Source of the DNA: Bacteroidaceae bacterium
GTDB taxonomy: Bacteria; Bacteroidota; Bacteroidia; Bacteroidales; Bacteroidaceae
Reading direction: 5' to 3'
Assembly: GCA_017560945.1 (NCBI GenBank)
Contig: JAFZDY010000018.1
Span: forward strand, 1 to 64,000
DNA length: 64,000 nt
This document shows positions 1 through 7,156 of the stretch, piece by piece (position 1 is the first letter of the stretch; each line of letters opens with the position of its first letter). The notes beneath the pieces were generated by a model. It searched no databases and was not told the origin of the DNA. It saw nothing but the letters and a program-made list of their open reading frames with translations. A program made the translations under genes and the position numbers.

Positions 1-120
1 TAAACAAATTTAGGGCAGAAAAACAAGACGTGTAAACCTTTTCAGGGAGGATTTTGCAAAAGCGTCTATTCTTTTAGTTAATGAAACAGAATACCGTCTA
101 CTAAAATCAGGAAAAGACAG

Positions 121-198
121 AATATATACTTCGTTGGCAAAATAAGATAGCTTCTCTGGCAAAATAAGATTGCTCCTTTGGCCGATGAAGTATATCTT
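121..198. repeat. 22-nt-period array of short palindromes (array A)
   Basis: Four imperfect palindromes are centred near 126, 148, 170 and 193: AATATATACTT, AAGATAGCTT, AAGATTGCTC and AAGTATATCTT. The repeated GGC that opens units two to four falls at 136, 158 and 180, exactly 22 nt apart. The first and last units are close to reverse complements of each other, so the array could also fold as one long hairpin. Confidence 0.6.
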
Positions 199-226
199 AC
201 TTTTTTCAAACGGTTCAATTCGTTGG

Positions 227-284
227 AAGATACTAATCTTGGGTCCGCAAAAACCTTATCTTCAGGCCTGAAGATTAGTATCTT
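227..284. repeat. Nested palindromes with an 18-bp perfect core
   Basis: AAGATACTAATCTT (227-240) is the reverse complement of AAGATTAGTATCTT (271-284), so the two can form a 14-bp stem. Between them, and overlapping the second copy, is an 18-bp perfect palindrome at 258-275 (ATCTTCAGGCCTGAAGAT). Alternative foldings compete with each other. The role is unknown. Confidence 0.6.
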
Positions 285-386
285 TAAAACCTATGTCGAA
301 TAACGTGAATTTACCCCTCAAGCCATTACTGTTTTCCAAGAATTCTTAACCGTGATGAAGCATCTCCCAAGCCTAATCTGACCACT

Positions 387-479
387 CTTAAGCGTAGCCA
401 GATAACGCTTAAGAGATAAGTTGCTAACGCTTAAGAGTTACGAAGCCCACGCTTAAGCGTTACCGAACTTACGCTTAAG
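387..479. repeat. 22-nt-period array of CTTAAG palindromes (array B)
   Basis: Five CTTAAG cores lie at 387-392, 408-413, 430-435, 452-457 and 474-479, spaced 21, 22, 22 and 22 nt. Each core is flanked by CG or CT on the left and CG or AG on the right, giving units such as ACGCTTAAGCGT. The sequences between cores are not conserved. Spacing of two helical turns puts every core on the same face of the DNA. Confidence 0.75.
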
Positions 480-737
480 AGATTTTTAGTCAAACTTAAC
501 TGTCTGATAATCAGGTTTTGTAAAAGCGTGATAATCATTTATTGGCACATCGAACAATCCACATCCCAACGTTATATATAGACACATTTCAAGAAAGCCC
601 GCTGAAAAGGTTTACACCTCTTAATTATAACAACTAAGGTAAGGCATAGAAACATACAGTTCCATACTCAATCGCTACAGTTTCAAAGTCCAAAGCCATT
701 GACTATAGCAGTTTCACTAATAAATTGTAATTTATTA

Positions 738-998
738 CTGTCCGCTAAAAAATCAAGCCCGTTTAGGAATGTTTGTTTTGTCGGACAGCCGACATGTTGG
801 ACATATAGATAGACAATTTCGGGTTAAAAACTCAAGAAAAGGCCAAGAAAGCACAAATAATGCCAAGTTTCATTGCTTCAACGTCAAACATATCTCCCAT
901 TTTTTAGCGGACAGTCGATGAAAGAGTTAAAAAGGGGGCTTGTCAAACGACAAAATCCTTAAATATAGGGGTAAAAGAGTGTTTAACGGACAGTAATA
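738..998. repeat. Inverted copies of a CTGTCCGNTAAA motif
   Basis: CTGTCCGCTAAAAAA at 738-752 has an exact reverse complement at 900-914 and a near copy, also inverted, at 982-998 where the complementary strand reads TATTACTGTCCGTTAAA. The match to the third copy extends outward into TTATTA. Two related copies (CTGTCCGATAAAA, CTGTCCGGTAAAA) occur at 34736-34813. The arrangement looks like terminal inverted repeats of one or more decayed small insertion elements; no transposase is present. Confidence 0.5.
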
Positions 999-1068
999 AT
1001 TGTAATTAGTAAATGGCTCATGGTACATGAATTTGTGTTCTGCAATATGTTTCTTTCTTATATAATAT

Positions 1069-1087
1069 TTTTGCAAGGCTTGCAAAA
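1069..1087. promoter_or_regulatory. 19-bp perfect palindrome, candidate operator upstream of the island
   Basis: TTTTGCAAG-G-CTTGCAAAA is a perfect inverted repeat with a single central base. It lies about 20 nt upstream of the -33 element of the promoter at 1108-1138. A second copy of its core (TTGCAAG-C-CTTGCAA) lies at 5879-5893, upstream of the next candidate promoter within the same gene cluster. The shared sequence and position suggest a regulator-binding site. The regulator is not identifiable in this window. Confidence 0.55.
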
Positions 1088-1107
1088 GAAAATAAAGTAT
1101 ATTAATC

Positions 1108-1138
1108 TTTGTTCCTTAAAATACTTTATATAACTTTG
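1108..1138 (+). promoter_or_regulatory. Bacteroidetes-type promoter for the island's first gene
   Basis: TTTG at 1108-1111 and TAACTTTG at 1131-1138 are separated by 19 nt. This fits the established Bacteroidetes consensus TTTG-N19/21-TAnnTTTG. The start codon at 1216 lies about 75 nt downstream of the -7 box. Confidence 0.7.
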
Positions 1139-1215
1139 TGGCTGGTACTATAATCTTTTTTTTATGAGTACCCCCAATAATAGCGAATAAGAATATTAAT
1201 GAATTGTTATAAACG

Positions 1216-3987
1216 ATGGGTGTTGAGTCTTTGCTCCTTGGTGTAGTTCTAATATGTATTATTATATACATAATAGTATTTGTTGTAGGTAGTGTATTGT
1301 CATTGTCTGTAATATTTTTCAAGATAGTTAATTACCTCTTATACAAGAAAGAAAGTAAACAGAGTGTTAATACCCATTCTGTATCAAACTTCTACAATCA
1401 ACATCTTAAAGAAGATTTTATACTATCAGAGAATGTAAATGCTCAGCAGGATATTCCTTCTGTTGTACAGCAAAATCATCAGAATCATTTAATAGGCAGA
1501 AAAGAGAACTCAGAAAACACAGATGTAAATGAGAATAATCCTCTAACGGAAGAAACTAAAGGTTCTCCTGCTATAATTAATTCTACAATTGAGTATAAAA
1601 CATGTATTAAATTGAATTTTATGAGTTTGGCAAGCGGAGATAGTGGTAATTGTTTCTATCTCGGCACTACCACATACGGCATACTTATCGATGCTGGTAT
1701 TGGCATACGCACTATTAAAAAAGTGTTATGCGAACGCGGCATTGCCCTTGAGAGCATCCTCGGCATTTTTGTTACCCACGACCATGCCGACCACATCCGG
1801 GCTGTGGGCAACCTCAGTGAAGGATGCAACATCCCCGTCTACACCACCGAAACCATCCACAAAGGCATACAGAAAAACTATTGTATGACCAAGAGAGTTT
1901 CTCCTGCAAATCGAAGAATCATACAGAAGGGAGAGTCTGTCAGTATTAGAGATTTCAGTGTCACCCCCTTCGAAGTGCCTCATGACGGGACGGACAATGT
2001 GGGATACAGCATCGAGTGTGGAGAGACAAACTTCTGCTTCATCACCGACATCGGACACATCACCAACACAGTCAAGTACTACGTGGCCAAAGCCAACTAC
2101 CTGATACTGGAAGCCAACTACGACGAACAGATGTTGGCCGAGGGTCCCTATCCTCCCCTTTTGCAGATGCGTATAAATGGTCCTAATGGACACCTTTCCA
2201 ATCGTGCCGCTGGAGAGTTTCTTGCCAACCATTTTCCACCTATGCTCAAACAGATATGGTTGTGCCACCTGAGCAAGGAGAACAACAAGCCTCACTTGGC
2301 CTATCATACGGTGGCTGATGCCTTGAGGAGGGTTGGCAAGGAGGTGGATCGCGACGTGCGCTTGATGGCTCTTCCGCGCACGTCTGCCACGCAGGTTTTT
2401 GAAATTGATCACCTAGAAAAAAAGAGAATAAAATCATTGTTTGATGATGAGGAATATATTCCAAGAACCGATTACACACCTTCTACTTTAGGAAATGAAA
2501 AAGAATATCCAATTGTAAGATATCCACGTAAGGGTACAGCAATTTTTCCATATCGTCATCAATCCATACATCGAAAAGGTCATATGGATAAACCTTTTAT
2601 GGAATACTTGAATAATGTCTTTGGAAATCATTTATTGGTAATAGGAGATTGTGGCATATTACCACAAAATAATACTCTTCCATTCGAACCTGATGTAGCA
2701 ATTATAGACGAAAACAATCCAAACATTCGAATTGATATAGAAATAGACGAACCATATTCGGGAAAAGAGCGTAAGCCAATTCATTACATTGGATGTGGTG
2801 ATGAATTCCGCGATTCACGTATGAATAATCTCGGATGGATTGTCATACGCTTTGCAGAAATACAGGTTGTGTCAGATATGGAAGGGTGTGCCGCTTTTAT
2901 TGCTCGTGTGATGTATTCAATAAATCCGAAGATGGATTTCCTCAAGAAATTCAGATCTCACCCTAATCCATCTCCTATAAACCGCTGGACAGAAATTGAA
3001 GCTAAAATAATGGAGAGTGAAAATTTTCGTGAATCGTATTTAGGAATAGAATCTTTCGGTGAAAAATCTGACAACGTACAGCAGCAACCGCAAACACAAA
3101 CCAAAGAAGAACAGGAAGCTGCAAGACATATTATGGACAATTCTCAAAAGCAATCATTTTCTTCTGTTTCAGAGAATAAATTGGTGAATAGAGATCAATA
3201 TATCCAATTCTTTCCTATAGAACATATTTACTGGTATAAAGAAATAGAAGAGTTTGTTTCTGTAAGCAAATTGATTTCCTATTTTTTCAGTCCCTTCGAT
3301 TCGGCACATTGGTCCAAATATAAGGCTACAGAAAGGGGGATATCACAAGGAGAAATATTGGAAGAATGGGACGAAAAGGGCACACGTTCTAAAGAAGTAG
3401 GAACATTCATGCATCAACAAATAGAAAACTATTTCCAAGGAAAGGGATTTAATAAAGAGTATTCGTACTTATATAAGGGTCGGTACATTAATGTTGAAGA
3501 AAATATATCTTTAGAAAAAGAATGTAAACAATTTATCAGCTTTCTAAATACGCATAATTGCATTACACCACACAAAACAGAATGGACTATATACGACGAA
3601 GATTTAAAAATCGCAGGAACAATAGATATGTTGCATAAACATGATGATGTTTATGATATATATGATTGGAAAAGAAGTCATCGAATTATAACTCACCATG
3701 GAAAGCCTATTATAGATAATGATTATTTCACGAAAGGTATAAACGGACTTGATAGTATTTCAGATACAGTATATTGGCATTATTGTATTCAACAAAATTT
3801 GTACCGATATATCTTAGAGAAAAACTATGATATTAAGATTGGTAAAATGTATTTAATAGTATTACATGCAGATTATGATAATTATTGCAAATTGGAAGTC
3901 CCTGAAATGAATGATGTAATAAATACAATTGTACAAACATGCAAAAACAAGAGTTTATCAACCATATTATGTAGTCACAAGAATTAA
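1216..3987 (+). CDS. Membrane-anchored fusion: WalJ/YycJ-like MBL hydrolase plus two PD-(D/E)XK-type nuclease domains
   Basis: The product has 923 residues. One or two hydrophobic helices occupy about residues 4-45, followed by a polar linker. Residues about 131-400 look like a complete WalJ/YycJ metallo-beta-lactamase-fold hydrolase, with metal ligands in THDHADH (187-193), H256, D278 and H351. Residues about 430-575 resemble a Vsr/DUF559-type nuclease: D493, then E509 and D511 in IEIDEP, then an RD...GW.viRf pattern. Residues about 690-923 resemble a RecB/Cas4-like PD-(D/E)XK domain: H733, E789, GTID (D804), DWK (817-819), then QxxxY. All expected catalytic residues are visible. Base composition changes sharply at the edges of the MBL domain: 14/60 GC just before, 37/60 at its end, 15/60 just after. 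The stop lies 11 nt before the next gene. I infer a nucleic-acid-cleaving membrane protein; substrate and biological role are unknown. Confidence 0.75.
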   Translation: MGVESLLLGVVLICIIIYIIVFVVGSVLSLSVIFFKIVNYLLYKKESKQSVNTHSVSNFYNQHLKEDFILSENVNAQQDIPSVVQQNHQNHLIGRKENSENTDVNENNPLTEETKGSPAIINSTIEYKTCIKLNFMSLASGDSGNCFYLGTTTYGILIDAGIGIRTIKKVLCERGIALESILGIFVTHDHADHIRAVGNLSEGCNIPVYTTETIHKGIQKNYCMTKRVSPANRRIIQKGESVSIRDFSVTPFEVPHDGTDNVGYSIECGETNFCFITDIGHITNTVKYYVAKANYLILEANYDEQMLAEGPYPPLLQMRINGPNGHLSNRAAGEFLANHFPPMLKQIWLCHLSKENNKPHLAYHTVADALRRVGKEVDRDVRLMALPRTSATQVFEIDHLEKKRIKSLFDDEEYIPRTDYTPSTLGNEKEYPIVRYPRKGTAIFPYRHQSIHRKGHMDKPFMEYLNNVFGNHLLVIGDCGILPQNNTLPFEPDVAIIDENNPNIRIDIEIDEPYSGKERKPIHYIGCGDEFRDSRMNNLGWIVIRFAEIQVVSDMEGCAAFIARVMYSINPKMDFLKKFRSHPNPSPINRWTEIEAKIMESENFRESYLGIESFGEKSDNVQQQPQTQTKEEQEAARHIMDNSQKQSFSSVSENKLVNRDQYIQFFPIEHIYWYKEIEEFVSVSKLISYFFSPFDSAHWSKYKATERGISQGEILEEWDEKGTRSKEVGTFMHQQIENYFQGKGFNKEYSYLYKGRYINVEENISLEKECKQFISFLNTHNCITPHKTEWTIYDEDLKIAGTIDMLHKHDDVYDIYDWKRSHRIITHHGKPIIDNDYFTKGINGLDSISDTVYWHYCIQQNLYRYILEKNYDIKIGKMYLIVLHADYDNYCKLEVPEMNDVINTIVQTCKNKSLSTILCSHKN

Positions 3988-3998
3988 ATTGTATATCC

Positions 3999-5870
3999 AT
4001 GAATAGTAATAAATTTATCAACTTTTTGGAGTTCGTTGCATTCCTTCCGTTTCTCTTGTTTTTCTTCATTTATGAAGATATACATGAGCGTATCATCAAA
4101 ATTCCTTTTATCAAAAGGCGAAGGGATAAGAAAATGGAAGAGGAGAGAAAGGAACATGAAGAATGGAAAAAGCAAGATAAAATTAACCGGTACAAAGGAG
4201 AAACAAAAATATGGAATGGATACAAGATGACAAGCTTCTTTTATGATGGAGAACTACCGTTTGATATGTACGACCATAAAGTGTTTGTCTATATAGAAAA
4301 CGATTATAACGAGAAGATAAACAACTTTATTCTACAACATTGGGAAGAAATAAATAATGAATTTGATTCTTATGAATGCCAGTTCTTATATGTGCCCAAA
4401 TGGAACTTTGAGACGTCAATATTGCACCTTGCGAATTTGGGAGAGGAACAAACGAAAAGGGTCAGAGAATCCTTGAACAATATGACAACCGTGCAATTTA
4501 GCATGGTGCTGATGAAAACCCTTGGTTTTGATAATGAGATAGGAAATGAATATGGTGGTATATTCCATTTTGCACATAGATTTAAATATGGAGATGGATA
4601 CACATGGGACATGGATGTGGACAAAAGTAAGTTTACATATTGTTCGATGCTTGATTTGGATGAAGAGGGCCTAAAATTTTTCTTTCACACTTATTTGCGT
4701 GGAATCGCCATGCAAAGAAAAGCCCCACATGGTTTTAATAAGACGATACGTGTAGAAGATTGGCTGAAAATTAGCAAAAAAAATAATTCACATGAAATAG
4801 CAGATACAGATTTCCCCATAAAGATGAAAGAGATTGCAGAGAATGTCAAAAAAGAAATTGAGACTTTGAAAAAAGCAGGATATTATGAAATGTTGCTCCA
4901 CACATTAGGAGATGATTTGGTGAATGAACTAAAAAGCGTACAAACCGTACCTGCACTAAGCCATCTAGAGATAACAGATGATTATCGAATCATTCTTACA
5001 GATTATGGCAAGGAGGTAAAGATGACTCCTATCCAAAAGGCTTTGTACATTTTCTATCTCCGCCATCCTGAAGGAATAGAATTCAAGGTATTATCTGCCT
5101 ACTATGATGAAATGTTATCTATATATAAGGTGTTGTCTAATAGAGAAAATATAGAGAAACAACGTGAAAGTGTCCGCCGATTGGTGGATGTAACGGACAA
5201 TGCAATCAATGAAAAATGTTCGCGCATTAAAGAAGCATTTCTAAGAGTTGCAGATGATTTTATTTCAAGGAACTATTATATTGTTGCCCAAAATACACCG
5301 TTAAAAAAGAATGGTAACACAACATTTTTACGTTTAAAGAAAATTTCATTGCCAAGAGAACTTGTGACTTATCCAAAAGAGATTTCAAATATAGAAATTA
5401 GTAATCCTGTAGATAAAATTACACAAATAGAAAAAATGCAAACTGACGAACAAGAAAGTTTGAACAGATTAAAGAAATACATTAATGAAGAAAATTCATC
5501 CAAAATAGAAGCCATACAGCGAATAACGGAACATATCAACTTATTTCCCAAATCATATATAGCATATTACCTACGTGCCATTCTTTATGGAGAATGCGGA
5601 AGATACAAAGAGGCTGTAGCAGACAACCAGGTATTGATAGACTATGACGAACTATTATGGAGTGATGCTTTGAATAATCAAGCGGAAGAGTATTGCCTGT
5701 TAGGAGAATATGAGAAAGCATTAGAAGTCATCAATCACTATTTTGATATTGAAAAAGATCCGATGCCTGAAGCATACTGCACCAAAGGGGAAATTTATGA
5801 ACAGATGGGTATGATGAAAGAAGCAGAAGAATATACGGCTCTATACGAAAAGTATAAAAGGGAAGAGTGA
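3999..5870 (+). CDS. N-terminally membrane-anchored protein with a winged-helix-like segment and C-terminal TPRs
   Basis: The product has 623 residues. A hydrophobic segment at about residues 10-27 is followed by a highly charged stretch rich in K, E and R. The middle (about 60-300) is of no family I recognise. Residues about 325-440 contain a pattern (MTPIQKALYIFYLRHPEGI and INEKCSRIKEAF) that I know from other Bacteroidetes signalling or TPR proteins and that looks like a helical DNA-binding-like module; its function is not established. Residues about 500-620 form two to three tetratricopeptide-like repeats, a protein-protein interaction scaffold. The gene starts 11 nt after the nuclease fusion, so the two are surely co-transcribed. 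I infer that it is a partner or adaptor at the membrane; this is not demonstrated. Confidence 0.65.
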   Translation: MNSNKFINFLEFVAFLPFLLFFFIYEDIHERIIKIPFIKRRRDKKMEEERKEHEEWKKQDKINRYKGETKIWNGYKMTSFFYDGELPFDMYDHKVFVYIENDYNEKINNFILQHWEEINNEFDSYECQFLYVPKWNFETSILHLANLGEEQTKRVRESLNNMTTVQFSMVLMKTLGFDNEIGNEYGGIFHFAHRFKYGDGYTWDMDVDKSKFTYCSMLDLDEEGLKFFFHTYLRGIAMQRKAPHGFNKTIRVEDWLKISKKNNSHEIADTDFPIKMKEIAENVKKEIETLKKAGYYEMLLHTLGDDLVNELKSVQTVPALSHLEITDDYRIILTDYGKEVKMTPIQKALYIFYLRHPEGIEFKVLSAYYDEMLSIYKVLSNRENIEKQRESVRRLVDVTDNAINEKCSRIKEAFLRVADDFISRNYYIVAQNTPLKKNGNTTFLRLKKISLPRELVTYPKEISNIEISNPVDKITQIEKMQTDEQESLNRLKKYINEENSSKIEAIQRITEHINLFPKSYIAYYLRAILYGECGRYKEAVADNQVLIDYDELLWSDALNNQAEEYCLLGEYEKALEVINHYFDIEKDPMPEAYCTKGEIYEQMGMMKEAEEYTALYEKYKREE

Positions 5871-5878
5871 AAAGAGAA

Positions 5879-5928
5879 TTGCAAGCCTTGCAAAAGTCCG
5901 TACCGAATAGTTTTTCCTTGTACCTTTG
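5879..5928 (+). promoter_or_regulatory. Second TTGCAAGNCTTGCAA palindrome and internal -7 box
   Basis: TTGCAAG-C-CTTGCAA is a perfect inverted repeat at 5879-5893 and matches the core of the palindrome at 1069-1087. A TACCTTTG -7 box (TAnnTTTG) follows at 5921-5928. I do not find a -33 TTTG at the usual 19-21 nt spacing, so the promoter is less certain than the first. It would drive the gene at 5958 and those downstream. Confidence 0.45.
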
Positions 5929-5957
5929 CTCACCAATTATTTTAAATCAATAGCAAT

Positions 5958-7100
5958 ATGTCTTGGAAAAATCTATTCAGTAAGAAAGTGCGCCAAATGA
6001 AGACGCAAACGGGTGCAAGTAAAAGTAAGGATTCTAAAAGAATGACCTCAGTCTATCACCTCATCATATTGGATGAAAGCGGTTCGATGAGGTGTATTAC
6101 AAGAGCCACCATCTCGGGATGTAATGAGACGATACAGACCATTCGGATGATGCAGGAACAGAGTCGTGATACACAACGACATAGTGTGTCTATCTATCTG
6201 TTTAACATCATGAAGAGCAGATATATATTAAAGGAAGAGAGTGCTGATAGAGTAAGGGAGATTACAGAAACAGATTATCAACCTAATGCTGGAACTCCTC
6301 TCTACGATGCATTGGGAGCTACGCTCAAAGATTTAAAAAAAATCATCGGAAATAGTAAGGAAACAATGGGATACGTCACTATCATTACGGATGGTTATGA
6401 AAATGAGTCTTATAAATATAGCTTGAAAACTGTAAAGGCATTAATAGATGAACTGAAAGAGAAGAACGTGATATTCACTTTCATCGGTGCTAATATTGAC
6501 GCAGCTGACTATGGCAGTAAATTCAATATTAACAACACCATGCAATTTGAACAAACCGATGAACAAACTGGTGCTATGTGGAGACGTGAACGCGAAGCGC
6601 GCTTGCGTTCAAATGCACGATTCTGCTTCAATGAAATAATATCTGGAGATGAAATGAATATAGCGGCATTTAGTAAGGCTGAAAATAGCGGAAATTATTA
6701 TAAGAAAAGAGACATCAGTTCTGAACGAATTTCACCAGATATGATTACATCCTTAAATGAAAATGAGATATTTGTATTCGGAAGCAATATCTACGGAGAG
6801 CATAACGGAGGAGCATCTGCCTATGCGTTGCACTACTTTGGTGCTATCAACGGACAATCAGAAGGGTTACAAGGACAAGCGTATGCCATTCCAACTGATG
6901 GAGTCAGCTTGAAAGAATTATATGCCGCTGTCTGCCGTTTCTGTCAATTCGCGACAGACAATCCCGAACTTACTTTCTTTGTCACACGCATCGGATGCGG
7001 AACTGCTGGATGGAGTGTTTACAACATTGCTCCAATGTTTGCAGACTGTGCCAAACTTGACAATGTGAAACTGCCGAAAGAGTTTTGGGATTATCTGTGA
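5958..7100 (+). CDS. von Willebrand A protein with a C-terminal domain like the A1S_2505 phage-related family
   Basis: The product has 380 residues and no signal peptide. Residues about 33-210 are a vWA domain with an apparently intact MIDAS metal site: DESGS at 39-43, the AGTPLYDAL threonine and the ITDGYEN aspartate. vWA domains bind protein partners through a metal. Residues about 268-380 begin with EIFVFGSNIYGEHNGGA and contain GQAYAIPT, VTRIGCGTAGW and IAPMF. I associate this pattern with a small family found in phages and annotated as A1S_2505-like non-structural protein; its biochemical role is unknown and the GSN/GCG motifs recall nucleotide-binding macro-like folds. The gene has its own candidate promoter and follows the TPR gene by 87 nt. 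No MoxR-type ATPase, the common vWA partner, is encoded nearby. Confidence 0.7.
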   Translation: MSWKNLFSKKVRQMKTQTGASKSKDSKRMTSVYHLIILDESGSMRCITRATISGCNETIQTIRMMQEQSRDTQRHSVSIYLFNIMKSRYILKEESADRVREITETDYQPNAGTPLYDALGATLKDLKKIIGNSKETMGYVTIITDGYENESYKYSLKTVKALIDELKEKNVIFTFIGANIDAADYGSKFNINNTMQFEQTDEQTGAMWRREREARLRSNARFCFNEIISGDEMNIAAFSKAENSGNYYKKRDISSERISPDMITSLNENEIFVFGSNIYGEHNGGASAYALHYFGAINGQSEGLQGQAYAIPTDGVSLKELYAAVCRFCQFATDNPELTFFVTRIGCGTAGWSVYNIAPMFADCAKLDNVKLPKEFWDYL

Positions 7101-7156
7101 GACTCGAAATAAATGATTACTTTTACACCCGTAACTATTTAAATATAACATACATC

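Larger units (their letters stand above)
30..617. repeat. 588-bp non-coding segment bounded by 16-bp perfect inverted repeats
   Basis: Bases 30-45 (GTGTAAACCTTTTCAG) and 602-617 (CTGAAAAGGTTTACAC) are exact reverse complements. The segment between them encodes nothing recognisable and contains two palindrome arrays. The shape resembles a MITE-like non-autonomous element. I see no clear target-site duplication just outside the ends, so the mobile-element reading stays tentative. Confidence 0.5.
1..1215. other. Gene-free, repeat-rich stretch upstream of the accessory island
   Basis: I see no credible coding region here. Reading frames are short and none shows recognisable protein sequence. The stretch holds several structured elements, listed separately: a 16-bp inverted repeat pair enclosing 30-617, two 22-nt-period arrays of short palindromes (121-198 and 387-479), nested palindromes around 227-284, inverted copies of a CTGTCCGNTAAA motif (738-998), and the promoter region of the gene at 1216. 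A near-direct repeat (51-65 and 515-529, both of the form TTTTG-C/T-AAAAGCGT) lies inside the 30-617 segment. The whole stretch may be layered remains of non-autonomous mobile elements, which is inference. Confidence 0.7.

Noticed and set aside
121..479. Possible CRISPR array
   Set aside because: Units are 10-16 nt palindromes with 6-12 nt gaps and a 22-nt period; repeats are not identical and there are no cas genes. CRISPR repeats and spacers are longer and the repeats nearly identical.
1726..2412. 228-residue reading frame antisense to the MBL domain
   Set aside because: It is the shadow of the GC-richer coding segment on the plus strand and shows no recognisable protein sequence.
7085..7156. 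Upstream start for the all-helical protein
   Set aside because: It would overlap the vWA gene by 16 nt and adds a non-conserved-looking leader; the ATG at 7157 is more plausible.
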